A stretch of DNA of 64,000 nucleotides from an uncultured Aquimarina sp. GTDB taxonomy: Bacteria > Bacteroidota > Bacteroidia > Flavobacteriales > Flavobacteriaceae. Numbering within the stretch: the stretch's first letter is position 1; each line of letters starts with the position of its first letter. Location of the stretch: NCBI GenBank assembly GCA_947498455.1, contig CANMKK010000020.1, positions 31,647 through 95,646 on the forward strand, in the 5' to 3' direction. The notes beneath the pieces are model-generated. The model did no database searches, was not told where the DNA came from, and worked only from the letters and a program-made list of their open reading frames with translations. The position numbers and the translations under genes are program-made. This document shows, piece by piece, positions 18,585 to 26,376 of the stretch.

Positions 18585-18708
18585 TTAGTTGTTACTGTTG
18601 CGATACGTTCGGAATATACACGAATTATTTAAGTGCTAAAATTATAGTAAAGTAATCAATACATCCGCTTCAGTAAAGAATTCCGCGAGAGTTATATCTC
18701 GTATTGAT

Positions 18709-19356
18709 TTAGATATTAAAGCAATTATTTGATTTATAAAAAATAGACGTTTGCCATTCTATGTGACCAATTGGGCCTAAGCCTTTAAAATCAATTTTTT
18801 TAAAACCTACGCTTGCAAGAAAGTCATATGCTTCTTGATACTTTTCTCTATCAGAATTATCCCAAATAATAATACCATCTTCTCGCAAAGCATTTAGACT
18901 ATTTTTAGTACAAGTAATACGGTCTCGACCATCTATAATAATGATGTGAAACTCATCTTTGTAATCCAGAATTTTTTTACTGTAATCATCGTTTAAGTCT
19001 GAAAGTATATACGTAATATTAGTGAGTGAAAGTATCTTCTTTTTTACAATCTCATAATAGGTAGTATCGTGTTCTACAGATATAATATGTTTTACTCGTT
19101 TAGAAAACCATAATGTAGAATTACCACTTCCGTATTCAAATAGATTAAAAGAAGTGTTTTCTAATTTTTGGCTGATAAAATGTAAAGACGCATAAGTCAT
19201 CCACGGAATAGGTTGACCATCTAAATCTACAGGTTCGTATAAATATCTGCTTAAAACCCAGCCTTTGGGTTTAAGATATTTTTTTGAAAGAAAGTAGATT
19301 TCTATTAAACCAGAAGTAAAAGAGAATTTTCTAAATATTTTTTTTATAACATCCAT
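18709..19356 (-). CDS. class I SAM-dependent methyltransferase-like protein
   Basis: 215 residues with a Rossmann-type core: FEYGSGNSTLWFSKRVKHII (SAM loop and strand, about 75-94), VEHDTTYYEIVKKKI (acidic ribose-binding Glu), HIIIIDGRDRITCTKN and a late strand WDNSDREKYQEAY. Similar proteins sit in polysaccharide or FkbM-type contexts. Methyl acceptor is not known. It lies in the accessory block next to an IS91-type element, points toward it, and has no co-directional partner closer than the LamG protein 81 bp upstream, with which it could be co-transcribed. Confidence 0.75.
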   Translation of the reverse strand: MDVIKKIFRKFSFTSGLIEIYFLSKKYLKPKGWVLSRYLYEPVDLDGQPIPWMTYASLHFISQKLENTSFNLFEYGSGNSTLWFSKRVKHIISVEHDTTYYEIVKKKILSLTNITYILSDLNDDYSKKILDYKDEFHIIIIDGRDRITCTKNSLNALREDGIIIWDNSDREKYQEAYDFLASVGFKKIDFKGLGPIGHIEWQTSIFYKSNNCFNI

Positions 19357-19437
19357 GTAAATATAGAAGTGAAATATAAACTAAAAATACAAGATAATCT
19401 TAAAAACATTAGATTTTTAATAAGACTTTTATATTTG

Positions 19438-20421
19438 TTATTTCATGATCACTTTTTTAGTCTCAATAGGAATATTATTTCTCATCAACTGTAAATAATA
19501 CATCCCTTTAGGTAAAGTACTAATATTTAATGTAGTCTGATATGTTAATTTTAAAACAATTTGTCCTATGTTATTATAGAGTATCACAGTATCAATGTCA
19601 TTATTTTTTGTTTGAAAATGAATAATACCATCTGTAGGGTTTGGATATAAAATTGTTTCTTGAGATGACATTGTAATTTCTGGAATACTTAATGTTTCCT
19701 CACATAACAGCATTACTTCATCTACTGTAAGCGCTTTATCCCAATATCTAAAACTATCTATTGCTCCTTTAAAATAATTTGCAGGTAATCCTAAATCTCT
19801 ATCATGTCTACCTAAAGTACCAGAAGTATTTGAGTATTGTAAACTTCCTCCTGTTCCTGAATATCCTCCTCCAAATTCTACACAGTCCACATATATTTTC
19901 ATATCATTTTGAGAATTTACAATAATAGCGATATGCTGCCATTCTCCAGTATCAATAGGTTCATTACTCACATAAGTTCTTCTTGTACTAGAAGTATAAT
20001 TACTAGATCCATCCCCATAGTTTACAGCAAAGTTTCCTGTAGATTGCTGAGAGTTAAAATAAATACCAGTATTTACATCTTCTTCAAAAGAAGTATTAAA
20101 AACATCTCTATCATTTGCACCTTCACTGTCATAACGTATCCAAAAAGAAAAAGATACAGGCAAGTTAGGTTTTAAAGCAGTAAGATTAGGCAAATTAATG
20201 TAATCATCTATTCCGTCAAAAAGGAGAGCGCCATTAGAGTTTCCAAATCGATCTTCTACAAAAGACGCTCCAAAATTAGTAGCATCATAGTTATTATCAC
20301 TAGCATCAAGAAAAGTATTGTCAAATGTATAATGAAGTAATAAGTTTTCAGTAATATCCTGACCAAAAACAGAAAAATATGTGAATAAGAATATTAAAAA
20401 TATGAGCAATAATTTTTTCAT
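19438..20421 (-). CDS. secreted LamG-domain protein with type IX sorting domain
   Basis: 327 residues. I start at 20421 (MKKLLLIFLIFLF), 11 codons inside the longest frame, which gives a normal Sec signal cut after VFGQ. Residues about 25-235 are a LamG/concanavalin-like jelly roll (LLLHYTFDNTFLDASDNNYD, GALLFDGIDDYINL, GTLGRHDRDLGLPANYFKG, IDSFRYWDKALTVDEVMLL). The end is a type A T9SS C-terminal domain (LYPNPTDGIIHF ... LPKGMYYLQLMRNN). It should be exported through the outer membrane by T9SS and bind a glycan or cell-surface ligand. No catalytic domain seen. Confidence 0.88.
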   Translation of the reverse strand: MKKLLLIFLIFLFTYFSVFGQDITENLLLHYTFDNTFLDASDNNYDATNFGASFVEDRFGNSNGALLFDGIDDYINLPNLTALKPNLPVSFSFWIRYDSEGANDRDVFNTSFEEDVNTGIYFNSQQSTGNFAVNYGDGSSNYTSSTRRTYVSNEPIDTGEWQHIAIIVNSQNDMKIYVDCVEFGGGYSGTGGSLQYSNTSGTLGRHDRDLGLPANYFKGAIDSFRYWDKALTVDEVMLLCEETLSIPEITMSSQETILYPNPTDGIIHFQTKNNDIDTVILYNNIGQIVLKLTYQTTLNISTLPKGMYYLQLMRNNIPIETKKVIMK

Positions 20422-20716
20422 GGTAGTAGGTTTACGTATTGGTAAATATATCAATTAAATTAATCTAAAAAAAATCTAATGAGTGAATATTACATTTTAA
20501 TGAGTTAACTAGAAGCTTTTAGAATGCTTGCCAATGAAAAAACAGTAAAAAAAAGTAAACCTAAAAAAATGAAAAAAGCTTTATTAGAAGATAGTTACAG
20601 AGAAACAGTCCTAAAAATTTAAAAGCGTTTGCCCTGGAGTAAAGAGTAGAAATACTAATTATTTGTATATTTTTTTGTAATTTCGACTCCATTTAAATGA
20701 AGATGTTTCTTTTTAT
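20422..20716. other. intergenic stretch, no gene seen
   Basis: AT-rich divergent region between the LamG and FkbM genes. It contains poly-A patches and a 17-codon open frame (from about 20569) with no family features. Confidence 0.5.
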
Positions 20717-21619
20717 ATGAACTTACTCTATAACATAATATACCATCCAACAATTAATAAGTTACTTCGTAATATTAATTATGTGTTGTCTCCAATATTA
20801 CCTTCAAAAATAAAACTGTATCCTACTGGAAAACTTAAAATCCGCATGGGGTCAGTTGGTTCAATTTATTTTAAAACTAACCAAACCAGTTTTTTAACTC
20901 GTGAGTTATTTTGGAAAGGACCAGAGAAATTTGAGTTTACAAATATTTTTATTAAACTAATAAAAGAGGTAGATGTTTTTATTGACATTGGCTCTAATAT
21001 TGGGTATTATAGTATACTAGCTGGGAAATTTAATCCTAATATAAGAGTAATTGCATTTGAGCCTTCAGAGGGAGCTATGATTTACGCCTGTGAGAATGTT
21101 AGAATAAATAACTTAGAAGATATAATTGAAATAGAACCATTAGCATTATCTAATAAAACTGAAGAATTAGATTTTTATAATGTAACAAACTCCAAATTCC
21201 CGACTATATATAATCTTTCTGGAGAACATAATCTTACGGAAAGTAAAAACAAACTTAAATATACCAAAGTTAAGGCTAATGGAATTGAACTTGATGTGTA
21301 TGTGAAAAGTATTGATTTAGAGTGTGTTGATCTTCTTAAGGTTGATACCGAAGGTTCTGAATATCTAATTTTAGAAGGTGCTAAGGAAGTATTAAAAAAA
21401 TATAGACCTATTGTTATTTGTGAAACGCTTTTTAATGTGATTGAAGATAAACTAGAAGCCATTTTTATAGAGCTTGATTATGAATTTTATAATCATTCAG
21501 GAAATGGACTAGTCAAAGTAAACTCTATTCAACGAAAAGAAGATAATGGAGTTAGAAACTGCTTTTTTGTTCCTAAGGAAAAAGTATCTCTAATAAAAGA
21601 ATTTAGTTTTAGTAACTGA
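20717..21619 (+). CDS. FkbM family methyltransferase
   Basis: 300 residues. The FkbM core is clear: DVFIDIGSNIGYYSILAGKF (SAM loop, about 88-107), VIAFEPSEGAMIYACENV, then the family mark LLKVDTEGSEYLILEGA and the strand RPIVICETL. FkbM enzymes O-methylate sugars or natural products. With the other methyltransferase it gives this accessory block a possible surface-polysaccharide role. It runs into a decayed IS200/IS605 element downstream. Confidence 0.9.
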   Translation: MNLLYNIIYHPTINKLLRNINYVLSPILPSKIKLYPTGKLKIRMGSVGSIYFKTNQTSFLTRELFWKGPEKFEFTNIFIKLIKEVDVFIDIGSNIGYYSILAGKFNPNIRVIAFEPSEGAMIYACENVRINNLEDIIEIEPLALSNKTEELDFYNVTNSKFPTIYNLSGEHNLTESKNKLKYTKVKANGIELDVYVKSIDLECVDLLKVDTEGSEYLILEGAKEVLKKYRPIVICETLFNVIEDKLEAIFIELDYEFYNHSGNGLVKVNSIQRKEDNGVRNCFFVPKEKVSLIKEFSFSN

Positions 21620-21639
21620 GTTTTATTTAGAGTTATAAT

Positions 21640-22329
21640 TTGAGCAATTGTATATAACAATAGCTGTATGTTTTGTTTGGTGATAATCGTTTGCGAAGCG
21701 GTAGCGAAGACAAACTATTTGCCAAATGGAATATACATAGTTGTTGTAGTACGTTTTATTGGTCTCAAAAATAGTTAAAACTATGTACTTTAGTGCATTT
21801 GGCTTTAGCTTCTAAAAACTATTATCTTTGATTTATGGGAGGTCAAAGGTCAAACGATCATACAGTTTCAAGGTTGACAGTTCATTTGGTTTGGAGTACG
21901 AAATACAGGTATTCAGTACTTCAAGGCGATATTCAAATTCGCTGTCGTTCACTTCTGATTCAAATATGTGAATCAGAAGATGTCTTGATATTAAAGGGAG
22001 TAGTGTCCAAAGATCATATTCATATGCACATTGAATACCGCCCAAGTTTGAGTATAAGTTATCTTGTTAAGAAGTAGAAAGGAAGAAGTTCTCGAAAATT
22101 ACAGCAAGAGTTTCCCATTCTAAAGCAAAAGTATTGGGGTCGTCATTTTTGGGCTATTGGCTATGGTTGTTGGAGTAGTGGTAATATTACAGAAGTGATG
22201 ATAAATGAATATTTGGAACATCACAGAAAGCCTGAAGATGGTGATTCAAGTAACTTCATCTTATAGAAATGACCACTGGGTGGCTTTAAGTCACGAGCGT
22301 GAAACTATGGACTAGAAGTCCATAGTGGT
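21640..22329 (+). mobile_element. IS200/IS605-type element (decayed)
   Basis: Defined by the Y1 transposase remnant plus end structures: a perfect 9-bp stem CTATGGACT / AGTCCATAG (22305-22325) with an outer CCACT / AGTGG stem at the right end. Left end not resolved; a partial stem TTTAG...CTAAA lies near 21791-21818. No accessory TnpB is present. Confidence 0.65.
21835..22266 (+). pseudogene. tnpA: IS200/IS605 family transposase (TnpA) interrupted by an in-frame TAG
   Basis: 144 codons in one frame with a single TAG at 22075-22077. The HUH motif DHIHMHIEYRPSLS and the N-terminal VHLVWSTKYRYSVL are intact, and after the stop the same frame continues with KGRSSRKLQQEF, YWGRHFWAIGYGCW and the catalytic-tyrosine helix NITEVMINEYLEHH. 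Relatives read Lys-Lys-Leu-Lys-Gly at the stop, so TTG to TAG is the likely single change. The rest is undamaged, so the event seems recent. Flanked by end hairpins at 22305-22325. Confidence 0.85.
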
Positions 22330-22442
22330 TCATTTTCTTAATCAGATTTTCACATAACTAAGGCTATGAAAAATAATCATAGCGACATAAATCAAAAAAG
22401 CAACTTCGTTTTTTCTAAGATATTTTATCATCAAATTGGTAT
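22330..22442. repeat. dispersed repeat family 3, copy A
   Basis: About 113 bp shared with 44020-44135: TTCNTTTTCTTAATCA, then AAGGCTATGAAAAATAATC, ATAGCGACATAAATC and AAAAAAG(C/T)AACTTCGTTTT. The right end carries AAATTGGTATA, the inverse of TATACCAATTT at the left end of copy B. Its left end is replaced by the IS200-type right end. The open frame 22366-22575 lies within and is not credible. Confidence 0.65.
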
Positions 22443-22661
22443 AAAAACATCACAAAGTTTTCTTAGAATAAGGAGTATTTTAGTTTTTTTGTTTAACAGG
22501 GTTGATATTTATGATCTCAAAACGTGGTCTTGCCCCTTTTTTATTGAATTGACATTATTGAGTCTGCCGAAATAATATGTTACCGAACACCTATGGTTTT
22601 GAGTAAGATTGGTATACGTGATACCGATTGAAGAAAGATTTTGGTTGACTTAAAAACAAAA

Positions 22662-22692
22662 AAAACGATTATAGAATTACTATAATCGTTTT
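22662..22692. terminator. terminator after the 22743-23078 gene
   Basis: Perfect 13-bp stem AAAACGATTATAG / CTATAATCGTTTT with a 5-base loop, A/T-rich on both sides. It is the counterpart of the hairpin at 15364-15395 in the duplicated unit. Confidence 0.8.
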
Positions 22693-22742
22693 TATATAAC
22701 TTATTAATACTAAAGTTTAAGTTGGTCGTCTTATACCTTAAA

Positions 22743-23078
22743 TTAAATAACTCTTAATTTCATTTTGAACATTCTTTGTTCATTATTTGGTATAGTAGAG
22801 TTTACTTTTTTATAGTTTAATTTAGATTTTACATAGTTTGCTACTATATCTTTATCAGAATCTACAGTAAGGATTACAATTTCGTTTTTAGCATTTAATG
22901 TAAATTCAATTTCGGCTTCAATGCTAGATTTTTCTATTTCAAAACTAGGTTGTTCTAATAATTCAATAATTTCTTTTCTTAATTTTTGTTGTACTGTTTC
23001 ACCAATGTTTTTGTCATTTGCAAAAACTGAAGTTGATGCTAAAATTGCTACGATTACTACTGTGATTAATTTTTTCAT
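22743..23078 (-). CDS. small secreted protein, paralogue of 15437-15781
   Basis: 111 residues, Sec signal peptide MKKLITVVIVAILASTSVFA, cut before NDKN. The core (VQQKLRKEIIELLEQP, IEFTLNAKNEIVILTVDS) is nearly the same as in the paralogue; differences gather in the mature N-terminus and the last 20 residues. A minus-strand TACATTTG promoter box lies at 23136-23129, in the same place as in the other copy. Role unknown; both copies being intact argues for some use. Confidence 0.75.
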   Translation of the reverse strand: MKKLITVVIVAILASTSVFANDKNIGETVQQKLRKEIIELLEQPSFEIEKSSIEAEIEFTLNAKNEIVILTVDSDKDIVANYVKSKLNYKKVNSTIPNNEQRMFKMKLRVI

Positions 23079-23610
23079 TTGTGTTTTCTTTAGTTATAAT
23101 TCTTTGTATTTGTTTTTATTTTACAGGGCAAATGTAGACCCTGCTCTTGGTTTTTTTTAAAGCTTGTATTTTATTAGAATGTTTTATTAATGTTACGTTT
23201 ACGTTAATTAAGGCATGTTTTAACACAAATTGAACTTTGAGTAATAAATGCTTTTTATATGTTTACTTCAGCGATATATATGGAGATCAATTTTATTAGT
23301 GAGAAATTGTTAAAATTTTACCCTGACTCCATGTGAATAATTCATTTTTGGAGGTTGCTGTAATGTAAACTTAATGTTAAGTTGTGGTTTTGCCATAACG
23401 ACAGGTTTTGGGTTTAACGGGTTGTAAATCAGATTTTTTGGCGTTAACTATTTCTTAACTTAACAGTTAATTTTCACAAAACAGGATGAATTAAGAGTGT
23501 TTAGTAATAATATTTCTCCCTTTTGATAGAATGGCTTAATAATGATTTTAAAAAAGTACTTATTCCATTATAATTGACGAATCTCTAGTATATTTCCAAA
23601 AACAGTATAA

Positions 23611-24567
23611 ATGAAAAATGAATTACTTACGGTTGCATTGGCACAGATATCACCTGTATGGTTAAATAAGGATGCTACAATTAAGAAAATTGAAAGTTAT
23701 ATTTTAGAGGCGTCTTCAAAAAAAGCGGAGTTGATTGTTTTTGGAGAAACGCTACTTCCCGGATATCCTTTTTGGATATCGCTCACAGATGGGGTACAGT
23801 TCAATAGTACGGTTCAAAAAGAATTGCACGCACATTATGCTCAAAATGCAATAATTATAGAAAATGGAGATTTAGAATCCATTTGTGATTTGGCAAAAGA
23901 AAATGAAATTGCGGTTTATTTAGGTATTATCGAAAGACCTATCGATAGAGGAGGGCATAGTTTGTATGCCTCCTTAGTCTATATTAATCAACAAGGTCAG
24001 ATCAAATCTGTTCATAGAAAACTACAACCGACGTATGAAGAACGGTTAACTTGGGCTCCCGGAGATGGAAATGGACTTCGTGTACATGCATTAAAAGCTT
24101 TTACAGTAGGTGGGCTGAACTGTTGGGAGAATTGGATGCCTTTGCCAAGAGTTTCATTATATGGACAGGGAGAAAACCTTCATGTGGCTGTGTGGCCGGG
24201 AAGCGATTATAACACCAGAGATATTACCCGTTTTATAGCGAGAGAATCCAGATCTTATGTCATTTCAGTTTCTAGTTTAATGCGAAAAGAAGATTTTCCT
24301 TCTACTACGCCACATTTGGATAAGATATTAAAAAAAGCTCCAGATATATTAGGGAATGGAGGTTCTTGTATAGCCGGACCAGACGGTGAGTGGATTATTG
24401 AACCAGTTCTAAATACTGAAGGTTTGTTAATACATACATTAAATTATAATCGTGTATTAGAAGAACGACAAAATTTTGATGCTGTAGGGCATTATTCTAG
24501 ACCAGATGTAACACAGTTAAGTGTTAATAGAGAGCGACAAAGCACTGTTTGGTTTGATAAAGAATAG
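23611..24567 (+). CDS. nitrilase / carbon-nitrogen hydrolase family protein
   Basis: 318 residues. The catalytic triad is in place: E46 in VFGETLLPGYPFW, K137 in HRKLQPTYEERLTW and C171 in LNCWENWMPLPR, with the true-nitrilase style 'CWEN' around the cysteine. The early GYPFW and the length favour an aliphatic/aromatic nitrilase, turning R-CN into R-COOH plus ammonia, over an amidase. No signal peptide, so cytoplasmic. It is 49 bp before the RluB-like gene, but that gene has its own promoter. Confidence 0.88.
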   Translation: MKNELLTVALAQISPVWLNKDATIKKIESYILEASSKKAELIVFGETLLPGYPFWISLTDGVQFNSTVQKELHAHYAQNAIIIENGDLESICDLAKENEIAVYLGIIERPIDRGGHSLYASLVYINQQGQIKSVHRKLQPTYEERLTWAPGDGNGLRVHALKAFTVGGLNCWENWMPLPRVSLYGQGENLHVAVWPGSDYNTRDITRFIARESRSYVISVSSLMRKEDFPSTTPHLDKILKKAPDILGNGGSCIAGPDGEWIIEPVLNTEGLLIHTLNYNRVLEERQNFDAVGHYSRPDVTQLSVNRERQSTVWFDKE

Positions 24568-24600
24568 TTGTTATTTCTAAAAATGAAACGACTATCTTTG
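24568..24600 (+). promoter_or_regulatory. putative promoter of the pseudouridine synthase gene
   Basis: TTG (24568-24570), 22 bp, TATCTTTG (24593-24600), 16 bp before the ATG. Confidence 0.5.
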
Positions 24601-24616
24601 CAAAAAATGTAAGAGT

Positions 24617-25456
24617 ATGAGTCGTGGAGATAATTCCGAAAAAGGTAGAGGCAAAGGGAGACAAGGGGGAAACCCTAGAGGGAAGTCATATGCCAGAGGT
24701 AACGCACCTATAAAAAAGAATGCTAACTCACCAAAGAAAATTTCGGACTCTAATGAAATTAGGTTAAACAAGTTCGTAGCAAACTCCGGTGTATGTTCGA
24801 GAAGAGAAGCTGATTTATATATTCAGACTGGTAGCGTATGGGTTAATGGAAAACCTGTAACAGAAATGGGGTATAAGGTAAAGCTAACTGATGAGGTAAA
24901 GTTTGATGGCCGATTAATTACACCTCATAAAAAAGAATATGTACTGCTTAATAAACCAAAAGGGTTTGTGACGAGTACAAATCCAGAAAAAACAAGAACT
25001 GTAATGGATTTGGTTGCAAATGCTTCTAAGAATCGACTAAAACCAGTAGGAAGATTAGAACGAAATACTACAGGATTACTTTTATTTACCAATGACGTAG
25101 ATTTAGAGAAAAAACTTACGCATCATAAAAATGGGGTTCGTAAAATTTTTCATGTAGAGTTGAATCGAAACCTAAAGTTTGAAGATCTGGAGAAAATACA
25201 GAAAGGGATAAAACTAGAAGAAGGTTTTATACAGGTCGATGAAATATCCTATATAGAGGGAGCATCTAAGAATGAAATAGGAATTCAATTAATGTCTTCT
25301 AAAAATGGAATTGTTACCAAACTTTTTGAGCACCTTGATTATAGTGTGCTTAAATTAGACAGAGTAATTTTTGCAGGTTTAACCAAAAAAGATTTGCCGA
25401 GAGGTCATTGGCGTATACTAACAGAACAAGAAGTGATCAACCTTAGGATGATGTAG
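24617..25456 (+). CDS. pseudouridine synthase, RluB/RsuA type, with Glu at the catalytic Asp position
   Basis: 279 residues. A basic, Gly-rich leader (1-45) precedes an S4 RNA-binding domain (RLNKFVANSGVCSRREAD, about 49-95) and the RsuA/RluB catalytic domain (YVLLNKPKGFVTSTNPE). The active-site block reads GRLERNTTGLLLFTND; in the family it is GRLDxxTxGLLL, with Asp as nucleophile. Here codon 25058-25060 is GAA, Glu148. If real, the enzyme may be slow or inactive, or may act as an RNA-binding assembly factor. The rest looks normal. It would target 23S rRNA near U2605 by family analogy. The terminator at 25478-25519 follows. Confidence 0.88.
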   Translation: MSRGDNSEKGRGKGRQGGNPRGKSYARGNAPIKKNANSPKKISDSNEIRLNKFVANSGVCSRREADLYIQTGSVWVNGKPVTEMGYKVKLTDEVKFDGRLITPHKKEYVLLNKPKGFVTSTNPEKTRTVMDLVANASKNRLKPVGRLERNTTGLLLFTNDVDLEKKLTHHKNGVRKIFHVELNRNLKFEDLEKIQKGIKLEEGFIQVDEISYIEGASKNEIGIQLMSSKNGIVTKLFEHLDYSVLKLDRVIFAGLTKKDLPRGHWRILTEQEVINLRMM

Positions 25457-25477
25457 TATTTCTACTGTGAAAAATAG

Positions 25478-25519
25478 AAACGGGTTTAGATAATTTAATG
25501 TTATCTAAACCCGTTTTTT
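25478..25519. terminator. bidirectional terminator between converging genes
   Basis: Perfect 16-bp stem AAACGGGTTTAGATAA / TTATCTAAACCCGTTT, 7-base loop, then TTT. It lies between the RluB-like gene and the opposing alpha/beta hydrolase operon. Confidence 0.9.
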
Positions 25520-25548
25520 GTAATACTTTCTTCAAAAATCAGAGGCGA

Positions 25549-26376
25549 TCAATATTTACTTAGTAGGATCTTTAGTTCATCATAATATTGTTTGGTAAGG
25601 TAGATACCATTATGTCCAGCTCCTTTAATCATAGAATATTCTATTTTATTAGGAAATAAGGCTTCTAATCGTTTTGAGTTTTCTTTAGGTTTGATAAGAA
25701 AATCTTTAGAGCCATGAAAAATCTGTATTGGACATCGAACCTCGTTTAAAAATTTATAAGTTGGAATCTTATAATTAATGAAAAATTGAGGAACCGGAGC
25801 AATATTTGCTATAAACTCATCCCAAGCGTAATAAGGAGCTTCTAGAATTAACAATTTTGGATTGTTTTTTGCAGCAGTATATGAAGCAAATCCCGTTCCT
25901 AAGGAAAAGCCTAAAACAATAATATCTTTTTCCTCATAGCGTGTTTTTACATAATCATATATCTTTTGAGCATCATTGTACAATTCGGATTCTTTCTTAT
26001 AAAAGCTATCACTCTTACCATAACCTCTATAATCTACAAATAATATATCATAGCCATTTTTGGTGTATAAAGGAGCTCTTTCTCCCCATTCATGAATCGC
26101 TCCTGCATTTCCGTGAAAATATAATATCACGCCTTTGCTAATAGAATCGGTTTTAAATAATAAAGCATTCAATGCTACATCTTTTGCTACAGGAATTGTT
26201 ACCTCCTTAAAAGGATAGTCAAATGTATAGGTGTAATCTTTATCTAAAATTTTGGGATTGAAAAAGAAGCGTTCCTGTCTAAAATATAAAAAGATATAAG
26301 CAGCTATAATCAAAATGCATATCGTGGCTATAACTCTTAAGAATCGCCTTCCAATTTTTCTGAAATTAATTTTCAA
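25549..26376 (-). CDS. alpha/beta-fold hydrolase, membrane-anchored
   Basis: 275 residues with an N-terminal anchor helix (VIATICILIIAAYIFLYF, about 15-32). The hydrolase part has the oxyanion segment LYFHGNAGAIHEWGERA, the core YDILFVDYRGYGKSDS, the nucleophile elbow GFSLGTG (Ser), the acid region HGSKDFLIKP and the catalytic His in GAGHNGIY. It resembles ABHD13/BEM46-type serine hydrolases; substrate not known. Its start overlaps the stop of the GT-C gene by 4 bases, so it is last in a four- or five-gene operon with glycosyltransferases. Confidence 0.85.
   Translation of the reverse strand: MKINFRKIGRRFLRVIATICILIIAAYIFLYFRQERFFFNPKILDKDYTYTFDYPFKEVTIPVAKDVALNALLFKTDSISKGVILYFHGNAGAIHEWGERAPLYTKNGYDILFVDYRGYGKSDSFYKKESELYNDAQKIYDYVKTRYEEKDIIVLGFSLGTGFASYTAAKNNPKLLILEAPYYAWDEFIANIAPVPQFFINYKIPTYKFLNEVRCPIQIFHGSKDFLIKPKENSKRLEALFPNKIEYSMIKGAGHNGIYLTKQYYDELKILLSKY

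Larger units (their letters stand above)
16180..18620 (+). mobile_element. IS91-family element with accessory integrase
   Basis: A tyrosine recombinase-like gene and an HUH/Y1 transposase gene overlap by 4 bases (ATGA), the usual arrangement of Bacteroidetes IS91-like units. The left limit is set by loss of similarity between the two duplication copies near 16180. A GC-rich hairpin (CTAACCCCTCCGGGTAG) lies near 16178-16196, and an imperfect inverted repeat at 18549-18584 marks the right end. IS91 elements make no target duplication, and none is seen. Exact ends are uncertain by tens of bases. Confidence 0.75.
22662..23480. repeat. diverged segmental duplication, copy 2 (with 15364-16180)
   Basis: Same order as copy 1: hairpin, gene, then conserved upstream DNA up to about 23480. 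The non-coding upstream islands are kept about as well as the gene. No gene is seen in 23137-23610. Confidence 0.75.

Noticed and set aside
18443..18655. 70-codon frame after the IS91-type transposase
   Set aside because: Overlaps the right-end inverted repeat; no signal peptide or family pattern.
20569..20622. 17-codon frame between the LamG and FkbM genes
   Set aside because: Too short, poly-Lys rich, no relatives recognised.
22366..22575. 69-codon frame after the IS200-type element
   Set aside because: Lies on the dispersed repeat family 3 sequence and differs in frame from copy B.
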